A stretch of 64,000 nucleotides of DNA from Hydrogenophaga taeniospiralis (GCF_020510445.1 NZ_JAHBAG010000001.1:3572501-3636500); one strand, 5' to 3'; positions 35,641-43,886 are shown, counted from the stretch's first letter. The notes: generated by a model not told the origin, from the sequence alone. Made by a program: numbers and translations.

Positions 35641-36267
35641 CTATTTGCCAGCGGGTTCAAAAAAGAAATTCTCTATGGAGTTCGTCTGCTCTGCGGCATT
35701 GGGAATGAGACCCTGGGTCACTTGCGCTTCAACATCCGCCTTGCTGTAGATGGGGATGAGCATATAGCCCCCCCCTTTGTCCTCGGGAGCCTTTCGAATG
35801 ATCGTTCCAGCCGCATCGGGTATCGCGCCTCCCGTGGTTTCAAACACGATGTCGGCCGCCAACGCCCGCGACTCAGGCGTGCCACCGTTGTCGACAAGAA
35901 CCTGGCGATCCCTGTCCAAACTGCTCGCAATCTCTTGTTTCAATTCCTTTGGACCGAGGTTGCTTTGTGGATCGTAAACATCGTAATCAAGATTGGGCTC
36001 CCGCAATGGACCGCCGAGGGCCTTGAGCTCCTTCATGACTTCACCGCTGCCGCTGCTGCCTGCCGCCGCCTTGAATACAACCGCCACGGTGCGCGATTGG
36101 CGCAGAGCGTCCATCTGCGCATCCGTCAACAAATTATCTTCCACACCACTGGCTTTCGCAGCAGTCTTCGGTTGGCTGCCGGTGCCCACTTGTTCTTCCG
36201 TCTTGGCACTGCACGCGGCCAGCGCTGCACAAGCGGCAAGCACTGAAAAGAACGATTGGATTCTCAT
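35641..36267 (-). CDS. lipoprotein upstream of the gsp operon (lipo-1)
   Basis: 208 residues from ATG 36267 with a lipoprotein signal (lipobox ALAAC, Cys19). The mature part holds a recognisable block 'GEVMKELKALGGPLREP', then 'YDVYDPQSNLGPKELKQEIA' and 'IIRKAPEDKGGGYMLIPIYS'. I do not recognise the family. The GPLREP block recurs in the frameshifted gene at 37772-38148, so the two are paralogs. It ends 67 bp before gspC on the same strand, which suggests co-transcription with the secretion operon. A role as pilotin, chaperone or surface partner for the exported proteins beside it is speculation. Confidence 0.75.
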   Translation of the reverse strand: MRIQSFFSVLAACAALAACSAKTEEQVGTGSQPKTAAKASGVEDNLLTDAQMDALRQSRTVAVVFKAAAGSSGSGEVMKELKALGGPLREPNLDYDVYDPQSNLGPKELKQEIASSLDRDRQVLVDNGGTPESRALAADIVFETTGGAIPDAAGTIIRKAPEDKGGGYMLIPIYSKADVEAQVTQGLIPNAAEQTNSIENFFFEPAGK

Positions 36268-36321
36268 TTGATGATAGGAAGAAGGAAGAATGGAAAAAAC
36301 AAAAAAATGGGCATGCACACA

Positions 36322-36356
36322 GCCCCAAGATCCGAAGTTTGCTCAGATCTTGGGGC
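36322..36356 (-). terminator. hairpin terminator or attenuator between exported protein A and lipo-1
   Basis: An 11-bp perfect stem (GCCCCAAGATC, 36322-36332; GATCTTGGGGC, 36346-36356). On the minus strand it is followed about 14 nt later by a T-rich run (36291-36307). It lies after the exported-protein pair and before lipo-1, so the pair may form its own transcript. Confidence 0.65.
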
Positions 36357-36414
36357 GACCCATTCACAGAATATTAAGAATGCACATGCAATCTTCAATA
36401 TTGCAAAAAACCGA

Positions 36415-37083
36415 TCAGAGTCTGTTGCGATCAGGCGTTACGTGGAATATCTTGAAGGTGTATTCAGCCGCATTTGCAACCCACCGACCATCTCGTCTTT
36501 CGCCATCCCAGTTGTACGCCCAAGCCAAACCATTATTGCCACATTCATCCCAACGGACTTGCTGCTGGGGAACATGGAAGCCTGCGAAATACCCTTGCTT
36601 CCAGCGGCGGGCCACGGCAATCACAGGTTCCGCCCACATGCCGGGAGCAAAACGCGCATTTGCTGCCCACGATTGCGTGGTCGACTGAGACCAGGTTTCA
36701 GTTTGCAACCACCTCTTGCCCGCCTCTTGGGCACCAAAGGCGAGGTCAAAACCCACGCTGGTGCCAGTGCTGTGGGTATAACTCACCGTCTTGGAACCAC
36801 TCCAGGTGAATGTGCACCAACTCGAGCCCGCAGAACAGAACTGCACCAAACCTTGCGATTTGCCACGCCATGTCCAGTCATGCCAGACGCTGGAGGCTTG
36901 GTTGAGACCATGTATGCGAGTGGTCCACCATTTGTGTGGCGTGCTTGAGTTTCCATACTTGCCGCCGAATGCGAGGTTCTGCTTACCTCCGCAAATCCAC
37001 ACATCGTGCGCAGCGGCAATGGTGGGTGCGATACTTGCCGCAAGGGCTGCCACTGCAATCACAGATTTAACAAATTTTGTCAT
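36415..37083 (-). CDS. exported protein A of unknown family
   Basis: 222 residues with a signal peptide (cleavage near TIAAAHDVW). The mature protein is rich in Trp, Ser, Thr and Gly, and predicted beta-rich by eye. Motifs shared with its neighbour B: WRGK (72-75), a Cys83/Cys90 pair seven residues apart, 'SYTHSTGTSVG' (101-111), 'ARRWKQGYFAG' (158-168) and 'GNN...W.AN.AE'. The Ser/Thr alternation at 100-145 recalls the membrane-inserting hairpin of aerolysin-type pore formers, but no family is assigned. Same strand and next to the gsp operon: a possible type II substrate. GC content is clearly lower than that of the gsp genes. Confidence 0.8.
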   Translation of the reverse strand: MTKFVKSVIAVAALAASIAPTIAAAHDVWICGGKQNLAFGGKYGNSSTPHKWWTTRIHGLNQASSVWHDWTWRGKSQGLVQFCSAGSSWCTFTWSGSKTVSYTHSTGTSVGFDLAFGAQEAGKRWLQTETWSQSTTQSWAANARFAPGMWAEPVIAVARRWKQGYFAGFHVPQQQVRWDECGNNGLAWAYNWDGERRDGRWVANAAEYTFKIFHVTPDRNRL

Positions 37084-37130
37084 GGTAGAGTTCGATTTTG
37101 ATTGGTTTTATGAACAAGGATCAAGGCAGA

Positions 37131-37742
37131 TCAGATGGATCTCGCGATCTGGAAAGTGATGTAGTGCCATTCGGCTACGTTGGCAGTCCAATATCCATGC
37201 TTTTTCCACTTCCAGTCGTAGACTGTGTTATTTCCCCCGCCACTGATCCACCCGGTACGGAACCAAGCACCATTGAAGCTACCGCGCTTCCAGCGGCGCA
37301 CCGCCACCTTTACTGGATTGCAATAGAATCCCCCCTTGAAAGTAACACCGTTTGAGAAGCTATCGGTTGATGACTTCGTTTTTTGATGGGTTTTTGTGGT
37401 TGCGTGTTGATATTGGGCCGTGAATGCCATGATGTTCACACCCAACCCGATCGCCACAGAAGTTCCTTGCAAGTGGGAATACGAAGAAGTAACAGTTCTC
37501 CCCAAACTGTAGGTGCAGTCGATGGCATTGGATGAGCAATACATCGACATATTGTGATTCTTTCCGCGCCAATACCAGTCATCCCATGTATTGGATGCTT
37601 GAAGGTCGGAACCCAGCGCATAGGTTCCATCGCCTGGTATGACCGGGCCTACATCGGTTCGGTTCCATGCCGAGGCAACACCTGAGGTGGCCGATAAAAC
37701 CACAGCCACGACCAATGCCAAATATTGGCGCATTTTTTTCAT
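37131..37742 (-). CDS. exported protein B, paralog of A
   Basis: 203 residues from ATG 37742 (CAGGAG upstream). The signal peptide ends near 'SATSGVASA'. Shared with A: 'WDDWYWRGK' (53-61), Cys69/Cys76 with the same spacing of seven, 'SYSHLQGTSVAIGL' (87-100), 'VAVRRWKRGSFNGAW' and 'GNNTVYDWKWKKHGYWTANV'. A and B thus arose by duplication, yet have diverged a lot outside these blocks. The gene order is lipo-2, B, A, lipo-1, gspC, all on the minus strand. Function unknown; secretion by the adjacent T2SS is an inference. Confidence 0.8.
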   Translation of the reverse strand: MKKMRQYLALVVAVVLSATSGVASAWNRTDVGPVIPGDGTYALGSDLQASNTWDDWYWRGKNHNMSMYCSSNAIDCTYSLGRTVTSSYSHLQGTSVAIGLGVNIMAFTAQYQHATTKTHQKTKSSTDSFSNGVTFKGGFYCNPVKVAVRRWKRGSFNGAWFRTGWISGGGNNTVYDWKWKKHGYWTANVAEWHYITFQIARSI

Positions 37743-37771
37743 AAACACTCCTGATTCATCTTGGAGACACA

Positions 37772-38148
37772 TTAATATCTTGACCGCTGGTTATGCGGCA
37801 AAGGGAGGGGGGAAATAGTCAAGGCTGGCTTCAGATCGGCAGTGGATTCGGTATCGAAAATGGTGTATTTCGCATCGGGCTCGCGCAATGGGCCATCATG
37901 ATTTTTCAGTCCGGTCATCACGGCGCCGTTACCGCCACGGCCCCAAGCAGGACTGAAGGCCGTCGCGACGCTGCCCGGCCAGGTGGACACGGTCCGGGTC
38001 TCGGTCCGCGCCGCGTTGGGGGGGGCTTAGTCGTTGCGGTGGCGGAGCCTGCACCGTCGGTGTTGGCGCCGCAGCCTGCCAGCAGGGACAGGGCTGTGGA
38101 CAGAATCAGGGGCCTCTGGGCTGACGGCACGGGCAGGATGGCGTTCAT
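37772..38148 (-). pseudogene. frameshifted lipoprotein (lipo-2), paralog of lipo-1
   Basis: ATG 38148 starts a lipoprotein signal (LSLLAGC lipobox). The frame is lost at a run of eight G (38018-38025, C on the coding strand). With one more C or two fewer, it joins the downstream frame 'GNGAVMTGLKNHDGPLREP', which matches lipo-1 'GEVMKELKALGGPLREP'. The joined product would be about 126 residues and lacks the C-terminal third of lipo-1. The homopolymer could be a phase-variation tract, a sequencing error or simple decay. Confidence 0.6.
38018..38025. repeat. poly-G (8) tract inside lipo-2
   Basis: Eight consecutive G on the plus strand, exactly where the lipo-2 reading frame breaks. Such tracts slip during replication and can switch surface-protein genes on and off. 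Confidence 0.7.
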
Positions 38149-38742
38149 TAAAAATTAATTAGCAACAGGCATGCCAAAAAGTAAGAATTTGTTGCACCAG
38201 ATTGGGGCGACATCACACCTCACCTTCACGACTTATTCATTACGTGCATCCCCCGCATGGGGTTTCCCGAGTGTTCTTTCTTCCTCTCAGGTTGTTTACG
38301 TTAGGTTCCAGCCCCTACCCTGTCCATCCGGGAATCCCGAGCCCCATCTCCAAGGCGCCTCCTAGGGTTTTCACCGCCAAGGGAAAAATGTCAAGATTCT
38401 GTAAGGTTGATCCTGCAGGCCTCCCGCTTGCGTACTTTGTTTGGCAATGCAACAAATTCCTGCCACTCGCAGCCGCTCTCACTTTCTGAATTTTTCTTGT
38501 GTATCAAGCATCTAGCCTTATCTCTTCCGGTGCATCCTTGCGGGTGGCGCTCATGAAGCGATCGTCTTCAGTTCAAGCGCTTTTCCTTCGTCGATGCACA
38601 CGTTTGCATGGCTCAATCGCCTCATCACGTTAATTTATCTTTCATCACTTTTTCTGATGGACTTTTGGTACGCAGGTTCTGTCTGCCGCACGCATCACTC
38701 GGCCTATCGAAACGCCCCCCACCAGGGCACCCCACCGTGACC
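38149..38742. promoter_or_regulatory. AT-rich divergent upstream region
   Basis: About 590 bp with no gene. The first part (TTAAAAATTAATTAG at 38148-38162) is the most AT-rich spot nearby and lies right upstream of lipo-2, so a minus-strand promoter for the exported-protein cluster is likely here. The rest carries several short pyrimidine runs and no clear operator. It also precedes the plus-strand radical-SAM fragment. Confidence 0.4.
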
Positions 38743-39325
38743 ATGCCCGCCGATTTCCGCGTTTTGAGCCCCATCCCTCCGATGGCGCAACTCAACACGC
38801 CCTACCCCTCCGCCGCCTACCTCACCGACTTTCTGCGCTCGCGAGGCACCAATGCGGTGCAGGAAGACCTGGCGCAGGCCCTGGTCTTGAAGCTGTTCAC
38901 GCCCGCCGGGCTGGAGGCCGTGCGTGGCCGCCGCGTGCTGGCCTTGCCCGAAGAGCAGCGCTCGGGCAGCGTGCACGCTTTCCTGGACCAGTTCGACGCC
39001 TACCGCAGCACCATCGGCCCGGCCATCGCCTACCTGCAAGGGCGTGACTCCACGCTGGCACACCGCATTGCCGCGCGCGGCCTGCTGCCCGAGGGCCCGC
39101 GTTTTGCTGCGCTCGACGCGTATGTGGACGGCAGCGGCGACCCGCTGGCCTGGGCCTTCGGCGCGCTGGGCGTGCAGGACAAGGCGCGGCACCTGTGCAC
39201 GCTCTATCTGAACGATCTGGCCGACGTGCTGCGCGACGCGGTCGATGAGCGCTTCGAGTTCGTGCGTTACGCCGAGTCGCTGGCCAGCAGCCAGCCCACC
39301 TTCGACCCGCTGTACGGAATGTTCT
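38743..39325 (+). pseudogene. cobalamin-binding radical SAM protein, N-terminal fragment
   Basis: From ATG 38743 the protein reads 'FRVLSPIPPMAQLNTPYPSA', then 'AYLTDFLRSRG' and 'QEDLAQALVLKLFTPAGLEA'. This is the N-terminus of B12-binding-domain radical SAM proteins, ahead of the CxxxCxxC cluster, which is not reached. After 'SSQPTFDPLYG' (about 39320) the sequence enters an opposing esterase gene and the frame runs to a meaningless stop at 39555. About 195 of an expected 600 or so residues remain. Confidence 0.65.
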
Positions 39326-39757
39326 TTCCCCAAAAGCTGGTTGCTTCCGCGATCCATCCAGCGGCATGGGTTCCGGTGCCCGCACCGAAGCCGTGTGTGA
39401 GGCCAGGGAACTTGCGGTATTCGACATGGGTGCCGATGGAACGCAGGGCTGCAACCCGGCGCTCCATCGTCGCCGGTGGAGCAATGCCGTCGTCTTCCCC
39501 GACCACGACAAAGGTTGCTGGCTCTGTGGATGTGTGGTCGCTGTGCCCGGTGTAGGCCATGACGACGGTGGAGGGCTTGGGGTGGTTTTCTCCGCCGAAT
39601 CGTTGGAGCCCATGAGAACCGATACGGGCTGCTATCCTGGCGCCTGCGGAGCTGCCCCATAAAGAGTAGCCGCGGGTGTCGATGTCGAGTGTGGCTGCAT
39701 GACTGAATATGAAACTCACCGCGGGGTGATCTCGGTTTTGGTGCAAAAAGTCCCGCT
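39326..39757 (-). pseudogene. alpha/beta-hydrolase (esterase), C-terminal fragment
   Basis: The minus frame carries 'YSLWGSSAGARIAARIGSHG' (GxSxG), 'TFVVVGEDDGIAPPATMERR' (Asp) and 'VEYRKFPGLTHGFGAG' (His), the catalytic set of an HSL/dienelactone-type hydrolase. Its N-terminal third is removed by the IS5 element at 39759. Its last residues run into the radical-SAM fragment at about 39325 and continue to a stop at 39267. Confidence 0.75.
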
Positions 39758-39758
39758 T

Positions 39759-40936
39759 TAGGGAAGGTCTGCACAACCTCGGCCGTTCTGGCCCGATGTG
39801 AGACAGTGAAGGCATGAAGCAAATGAGCCTGTGCGAGAGCGGATTCGAGCGCAAGACCAAGAGGACGCGCAAGCGCGAGTTCCTCGACGAGATGAACCTC
39901 GCGGTGCCGTGGGCCGAGCTGGTCGCGCTGATCACGCCGCACGCACCGGCCCCTGGCGCCAAGGGCGGACGCCCACCGTTTGCTGTCGAGACCATGCTGC
40001 GCATTCACTTCGTCCAGCAGTGGTTCAACCTCTCAGACCCGGCGATGGAAGAGGCGCTGTACGACATGGTGCTGTTTCGCGAGTTCGTGGGCCTGGATGC
40101 CGGCGAAGACAACCTGCCTGACGAGAGCACCATCCTGCGCTTTCGCCAACTGCTCGAAGCCCACAACCTGAGCTTGCAGATCCAGGCCACCGTCAACGCC
40201 ACGCTGGCGGCCAAGGGATTGCTTTTGAAGAGCGGCACGGTGGTCGATGCCACGCTGATCGCTGCACCGAGCTCGACCAAGAACAGCAGCGGCGAGCGCG
40301 ACCCCGAGATGCACCAGACCAAGAAGGGCAACCAGTGGCACTTCGGGATGAAGGCGCATATTGGCGTGGATGCCGATTCGGGCTTGGTGCACACGGTGGT
40401 GGGCACGGCGGCCAACGTCAACGATGTGACGCAGGCGCACGCGCTGGTGCACGGAGACGAAACCGATGTCTTCGCCGACTCGGGCTATCAAGGCGTGGGC
40501 AAGCGGCAAGAGACTCAAGAGATCAAGGTCAACTGGCATGTGGCGATGCGACCGGGCAAGCGCAAGGTGCTGGACAAGAGCACGCCGATGGGTGCGATCC
40601 TGGACCAACTGGAGCAGGCCAAGGCGCGCATCCGGGCCAAGGTTGAACACCCGTTCCGGGTGATCAAGCGCCAGTTCGGGCATGTGAAGGTGCGCTACCG
40701 GGGATTGGCCAAGAACACCGCGCAGTTGCACACGCTGTTTGCGCTGTCCAACATCTGGATGGCGCGGCGCATATTGCTGCAGGAGATGCAGGGATGAGTG
40801 AGTCTGCAGCAGGTCAGAGGGCGGCGAATCGGGGCGAAATCGGCCTTGAAATGAAAGCTGCGAGCCGCAAATCGCCGTCATGTGAAATCACGGACATCAG
40901 CTCACGCTGCGGCGGGTGTTATGCAGACCATCCCTA
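39759..40936 (+). mobile_element. IS5-family insertion sequence
   Basis: Terminal inverted repeats TAGGGAAGGTCTGCACAAC (left) and its near match TAGGGATGGTCTGCATAAC (right, reversed, ending at 40936) flank one transposase gene; total length about 1.18 kb. Only the dinucleotide TA is shared by both flanks, so a four-base duplication is not evident. It truncates the esterase on its left. Confidence 0.82.
39814..40797 (+). CDS. IS5-family DDE transposase
   Basis: 327 residues: the N-terminal 'PGAKGGRPPFAVETMLRIHF' and 'DESTILRFRQLLEAHNL', then the DDE strands 'LLLKSGTVVDATLIAAPSST', 'VFADSGYQGVGKRQ' and 'RAKVEHPFRVIKRQFGHVKV' (catalytic E in VEHPF). Length and motifs are those of complete IS5-subgroup transposases, so the element may still be mobile. 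Confidence 0.92.
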   Translation: MKQMSLCESGFERKTKRTRKREFLDEMNLAVPWAELVALITPHAPAPGAKGGRPPFAVETMLRIHFVQQWFNLSDPAMEEALYDMVLFREFVGLDAGEDNLPDESTILRFRQLLEAHNLSLQIQATVNATLAAKGLLLKSGTVVDATLIAAPSSTKNSSGERDPEMHQTKKGNQWHFGMKAHIGVDADSGLVHTVVGTAANVNDVTQAHALVHGDETDVFADSGYQGVGKRQETQEIKVNWHVAMRPGKRKVLDKSTPMGAILDQLEQAKARIRAKVEHPFRVIKRQFGHVKVRYRGLAKNTAQLHTLFALSNIWMARRILLQEMQG

Positions 40937-41186
40937 ACCCGCTGGGGGTCAGTTCTAGATGGAAATCAACAGTGAGTCCGCCCATCAGCTACCGAGAGCT
41001 GGTCAAGCGCGCGGGCATCGAGTTCGTGCCGAAACTGCAGCCACAACATTGATGATTGGTCGAGGGGCCGTCGGCGCGGCATACCCGCCACGCTCAATCG
41101 CCCACGCCTGCATGCAACGAACACGCCTAGAATCCATCCCCCCATATATCAAAAATGAAGCGAGGCTAGGTTATGACTGTTGGCGA

Positions 41187-41693
41187 ATGTTTTGGCACTC
41201 TGTTTTTCACATCCCTTTCAACCCATCGCCCGGCGTTCCAAGCACCATAGTGACTTCGCGCGGATGCCGGGTAGAGGATCATCCATTGACAACATACAAA
41301 GCAATTCAAAAGCATTCATCACTCACCGCCGAGTACTTGGCAATCTGCAAGCACGCTCGAGAGCAAGAGCAATCTCGCTCGCTGGCGACCTCGGACAACT
41401 GGGCGCATGTCGACAAGGCACAGGTGCACCAGGACTGGGACAGCCTGTACAAGGAACTTGCTCCGCTGGTAGCGGCTGCAGACCAGCCTGATGACGCCCA
41501 GGTGCAGTCCATGATGGCAAGGCACTACGCCATCGCGGCGAGGTTTTACGTGCCCAGCCGCGAGGCCTATGTCGGCCTGGGCGTGTTCTACCAGGAAGAC
41601 CCCTCAATGCGGGAGTTTCACAACGCCTACCATCCGCAAATGGCTGAGTTCCTCAGGGATGCTATCTGCGTGTATGCGCTGGCGAAGTTGTGA
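41187..41693 (+). CDS. TipAS-domain protein
   Basis: The C-terminal 110 residues ('WDSLYKELAPLVAAADQPDD', 'QVQSMMARHYAIAARFYVPS', 'YVGLGVFYQEDP', 'FLRDAICVYALAKL') fit the TipAS antibiotic-recognition domain of MerR-type TipA regulators. No MerR DNA-binding part precedes it; the N-terminal 40 residues look non-homologous. The start is uncertain (ATG 41187; GTG 41250 or TTG 41286 would fit the domain better). It may be a stand-alone ligand-binding protein or a truncated regulator. A good terminator follows. Confidence 0.6.
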   Translation: MFWHSVFHIPFNPSPGVPSTIVTSRGCRVEDHPLTTYKAIQKHSSLTAEYLAICKHAREQEQSRSLATSDNWAHVDKAQVHQDWDSLYKELAPLVAAADQPDDAQVQSMMARHYAIAARFYVPSREAYVGLGVFYQEDPSMREFHNAYHPQMAEFLRDAICVYALAKL

Positions 41694-41745
41694 CATGTGA
41701 AGGTGCTGTGCCAAGCTTAGCTTCGTGCACACACTGAGAAATGGG

Positions 41746-41779
41746 AGCCCCGGCCGATCAATCCGGCTGGGGCTTTTTT
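41746..41779 (+). terminator. rho-independent terminator
   Basis: AGCCCCGGCCG pairs with CCGGCTGGGGCT around ATCAAT, followed by TTTTTT, about 53 bp after the TipAS-domain gene. A textbook intrinsic terminator. Confidence 0.88.
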
Positions 41780-41839
41780 GTCGGAGGAGTACTGCCCCTT
41801 CCACTTTACCGTTGAAAGGCAGTTTCGCAAGGGCAGATC

Positions 41840-42000
41840 AAGTCGCCAATTGCCGACGCCGCCGACCATTCGCAGCGCATAGGCGATCTGCTCTTCGCTG
41901 AATCGGGACTTCTTCATCGCTTCTCCTTGCCCCTCTCGGGGCCTTGGGAAGCAACCGTACCTCTAGTTTTGACCTGTCAGGGTTTTCCGGGGGAACGTCA
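41840..42000 (-). mobile_element. solo IS3-family end with start of orfA
   Basis: The outer end reads TGACGTTCCCCCGGAAAA on the minus strand and shares the CTAGAGGTACGG inner part with the IS3 element at 17315-20147. ATG 41917 opens an orfA ('KKSRFSEEQIAYALRMV') that loses similarity after about 18 residues. Only about 160 bp of one end survives. Confidence 0.75.
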
Positions 42001-42075
42001 CTGCTGTCCCTCAACGTGTTGACCTGCACAGGTTCGCAGGGACGATCACCGACAACCCGCGATCCTTCAGCAGGT

Positions 42076-43047
42076 TCAGCGCCGCAGCATGAGATCGACC
42101 CTAGGCGCTGAAAACGGTACGTCCCTCGCCAGGCCTCGGTCACTCTTTGTCGGTGCCCAGGTAGCGGACTGATCGTGAAGGAATGCCGCAATCGAAGTGG
42201 CCAGTTGCACATCCTTGGCGTTGCCACTTCCGGCCAGCGCTTTCCCGATCTGAACCCACGACCCCAGGGCATCCGCCCGGTTGGCTCGTGCTTGTGCTCC
42301 CGTTTTGTTCACGGGCCGGACCTTCTTCAATCGTCCTTCCTCCCCGGCTTTCAGACGCCACAGTGCGTCCGGACTCCGGCTCTGCCCACGCGCCACCTGC
42401 CGAGTAGCTTCTGCCGCAACGCCATAGCCTCGCAGCTTCTCGGCAAATGTCTCGCGCCAACGGTGCAGGTCTGCCTTGCGTGGGTTGAGCCGCCGGCCAC
42501 GGATGGATTCGGCCCGCACACTGATGTGCACATGCGGGTTGGCCTGGTGGTCGTGTAACACCATCACGTACTTGTGGTCGGTCAGCTCGGTCTGCGCAAA
42601 CTCTCGGGCAGCTTTCTGCACGATCAGCGGGTCGGTGCCCCGGGGCATGGACAGCATGATGTTGAAGGCTTCACGCCGGTAGCCGACCTCGTCGATCAGG
42701 CTGCCGCCGTACCGCCATTCGTCCGCCAGTTCGTGCACCGCATCCTTGCCACGGATGGTCTCGCCTTGCTCGTTCTCGCTGTCGAGCCGACCGTTCTTGC
42801 TGATGTAGCGAAAGTGGGCCGCAATGGCCTGGATGCCCCGCCCTCCCCCGGTGACCTTGACCATGACCTGGGTTGCCCGCCGCACCACCGTGGCTTCGAT
42901 CCGCTGGCGGATGGCGACGGCCCGATCTCGCAGGCCACCTCCATCCAGCCGGGGCTGTGGCTTGACCTTGACGATCCGGTTGCCGGGGTAGAACAGGCGG
43001 TCGCCCCATTGAACGAGCACGCCGTCGATGTTTGGTGTCTGATCCAT
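42076..43047 (-). CDS. MOBP/VirD2-type relaxase
   Basis: 323 residues from ATG 43047 (AGGAG upstream). The N-terminal relaxase domain has a candidate nicking tyrosine in 'AAHFRYISKNG' (Y81) and the metal-binding motif 'VLHDHQANPHVHISVRA' (His165-His174), the HxDxxNPHVH pattern of VirD2-like relaxases. It nicks oriT and leads the strand into the T4SS. The C-terminal part is basic. The gene ends 76 bp from an IS3 end; its last residues may therefore differ from the original protein. The next gene upstream encodes the MobC-like partner. Confidence 0.88.
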   Translation of the reverse strand: MDQTPNIDGVLVQWGDRLFYPGNRIVKVKPQPRLDGGGLRDRAVAIRQRIEATVVRRATQVMVKVTGGGRGIQAIAAHFRYISKNGRLDSENEQGETIRGKDAVHELADEWRYGGSLIDEVGYRREAFNIMLSMPRGTDPLIVQKAAREFAQTELTDHKYVMVLHDHQANPHVHISVRAESIRGRRLNPRKADLHRWRETFAEKLRGYGVAAEATRQVARGQSRSPDALWRLKAGEEGRLKKVRPVNKTGAQARANRADALGSWVQIGKALAGSGNAKDVQLATSIAAFLHDQSATWAPTKSDRGLARDVPFSAPRVDLMLRR

Positions 43048-43063
43048 GGCTTTCTCCTGGGTG

Positions 43064-43639
43064 TCAGCGGTAGGAACGGCGCCGGGCTTCGGCGGTGTGC
43101 CCATGCGGGTGCAGGTCGGCCAGCAAAGCGGCGGCCTGGCTGAGGTGGCGCCGAACATCACCATCCAGCCGGTTCAGCATGTCGCGGTACACCAGCGCCT
43201 GCGGCACATCGCCCAAGGTCAGAAACCGCGTGAGGGCGTGAACGTTGCGACTGAGGCTGGACAGATGGGCATTGGTCTCCGCCAGTTCGGCGAGCTGATC
43301 ACTTCGCTTGAAACCGGATGTCAGGAAGGGAATCTCTGCGACGAGACCGGCCAGATAAGCGCCACGCGACAGCCCGGCCGACTGGGCACCGGCCACAAGT
43401 CGGTCGGCTTCGTCGGTTGTCAATCTGATTGACAACTTGACGGTGGAGACATCAGGAGCAAAGCGCAGTGGACCTCCAGACTTGGCCTGCAGCGAGGCAC
43501 CACCCATACCCAGTTCGCGAGCCACCGCCCGCCGGACCAGCACCGAGACACTCACCCGCTCGATCTGAGCCCGCTCGACCAGCGCTGCCTTGAGACCGCG
43601 CATATCGACCGAGACGAAGTCAGGTTGATGGGTGTTCAT
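43064..43639 (-). CDS. MobC-like relaxosome protein
   Basis: 191 residues from ATG 43639. A ribbon-helix-helix-like N-terminus and 'VKLSIRLTTDEADRLVAGAQ' with 'SAGLSRGAYLAGLVAEIPFL' are followed by the MobC helix 'LAELAETNAHLSSLSRNVHA'. Such proteins bind oriT and help the relaxase open it. It is 16 bp upstream of the relaxase gene on the same strand. One copy of the 21-bp palindrome (43416-43436) lies inside the coding sequence. Confidence 0.8.
   Translation of the reverse strand: MNTHQPDFVSVDMRGLKAALVERAQIERVSVSVLVRRAVARELGMGGASLQAKSGGPLRFAPDVSTVKLSIRLTTDEADRLVAGAQSAGLSRGAYLAGLVAEIPFLTSGFKRSDQLAELAETNAHLSSLSRNVHALTRFLTLGDVPQALVYRDMLNRLDGDVRRHLSQAAALLADLHPHGHTAEARRRSYR
43416..43436. promoter_or_regulatory. 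21-bp palindrome, copy 1 (inside mobC)
   Basis: GTTGTCAATC, a central T, and its exact reverse complement. The same site recurs at 43813-43833 and 44790-44810. Likely a protein-binding site; this copy is intragenic. Confidence 0.7.
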
Positions 43640-43812
43640 GATCCGACCGAAGGGAGCACAACGTGAGCACAGCGGGACGTTTGTGAAATCGGCGGCGTAC
43701 CGCCTTTCCTGCACTCACCCATGGAGCTATGTTCACCCAGTACCGACTGAGTCGAGGTGCTGGATTCGGTCGAAAATCCTGCCAAACGCATGCAGGGCCG
43801 GAGGCGGATCAA

Positions 43813-43833
43813 GTTGTCAATCAGATTGACAAC
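43813..43833. promoter_or_regulatory. 21-bp palindrome, copy 2 (mobC/LOTUS intergenic region)
   Basis: Perfect palindrome with central A, in the 223-bp gap between the divergent mobC and LOTUS-like genes, 54 bp before the latter's TTG start. This position suits an operator controlling either or both genes. Confidence 0.75.
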
Positions 43834-43886
43834 TGAGCAGGCGAACGGCGCTCGCATGCAACTTGAATCACACGGGAGAAACCCAG

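Noticed and set aside
39759..40936. Four-base target duplication for the IS5 element
   Set aside because: Left and right flanks share only TA next to the repeats, so a standard YTAR duplication could not be shown.
17254..42000. Attachment sites or an integrase defining an integrative element
   Set aside because: No tyrosine or serine integrase gene and no tRNA-derived direct repeat could be found in the window, so borders are not assigned.
42001..42075. A frame past the relaxase stop that could be its frameshifted C-terminus
   Set aside because: About 20 residues in another frame look protein-like, but the segment is too short and ends at the IS3 remnant; no family motif supports it.
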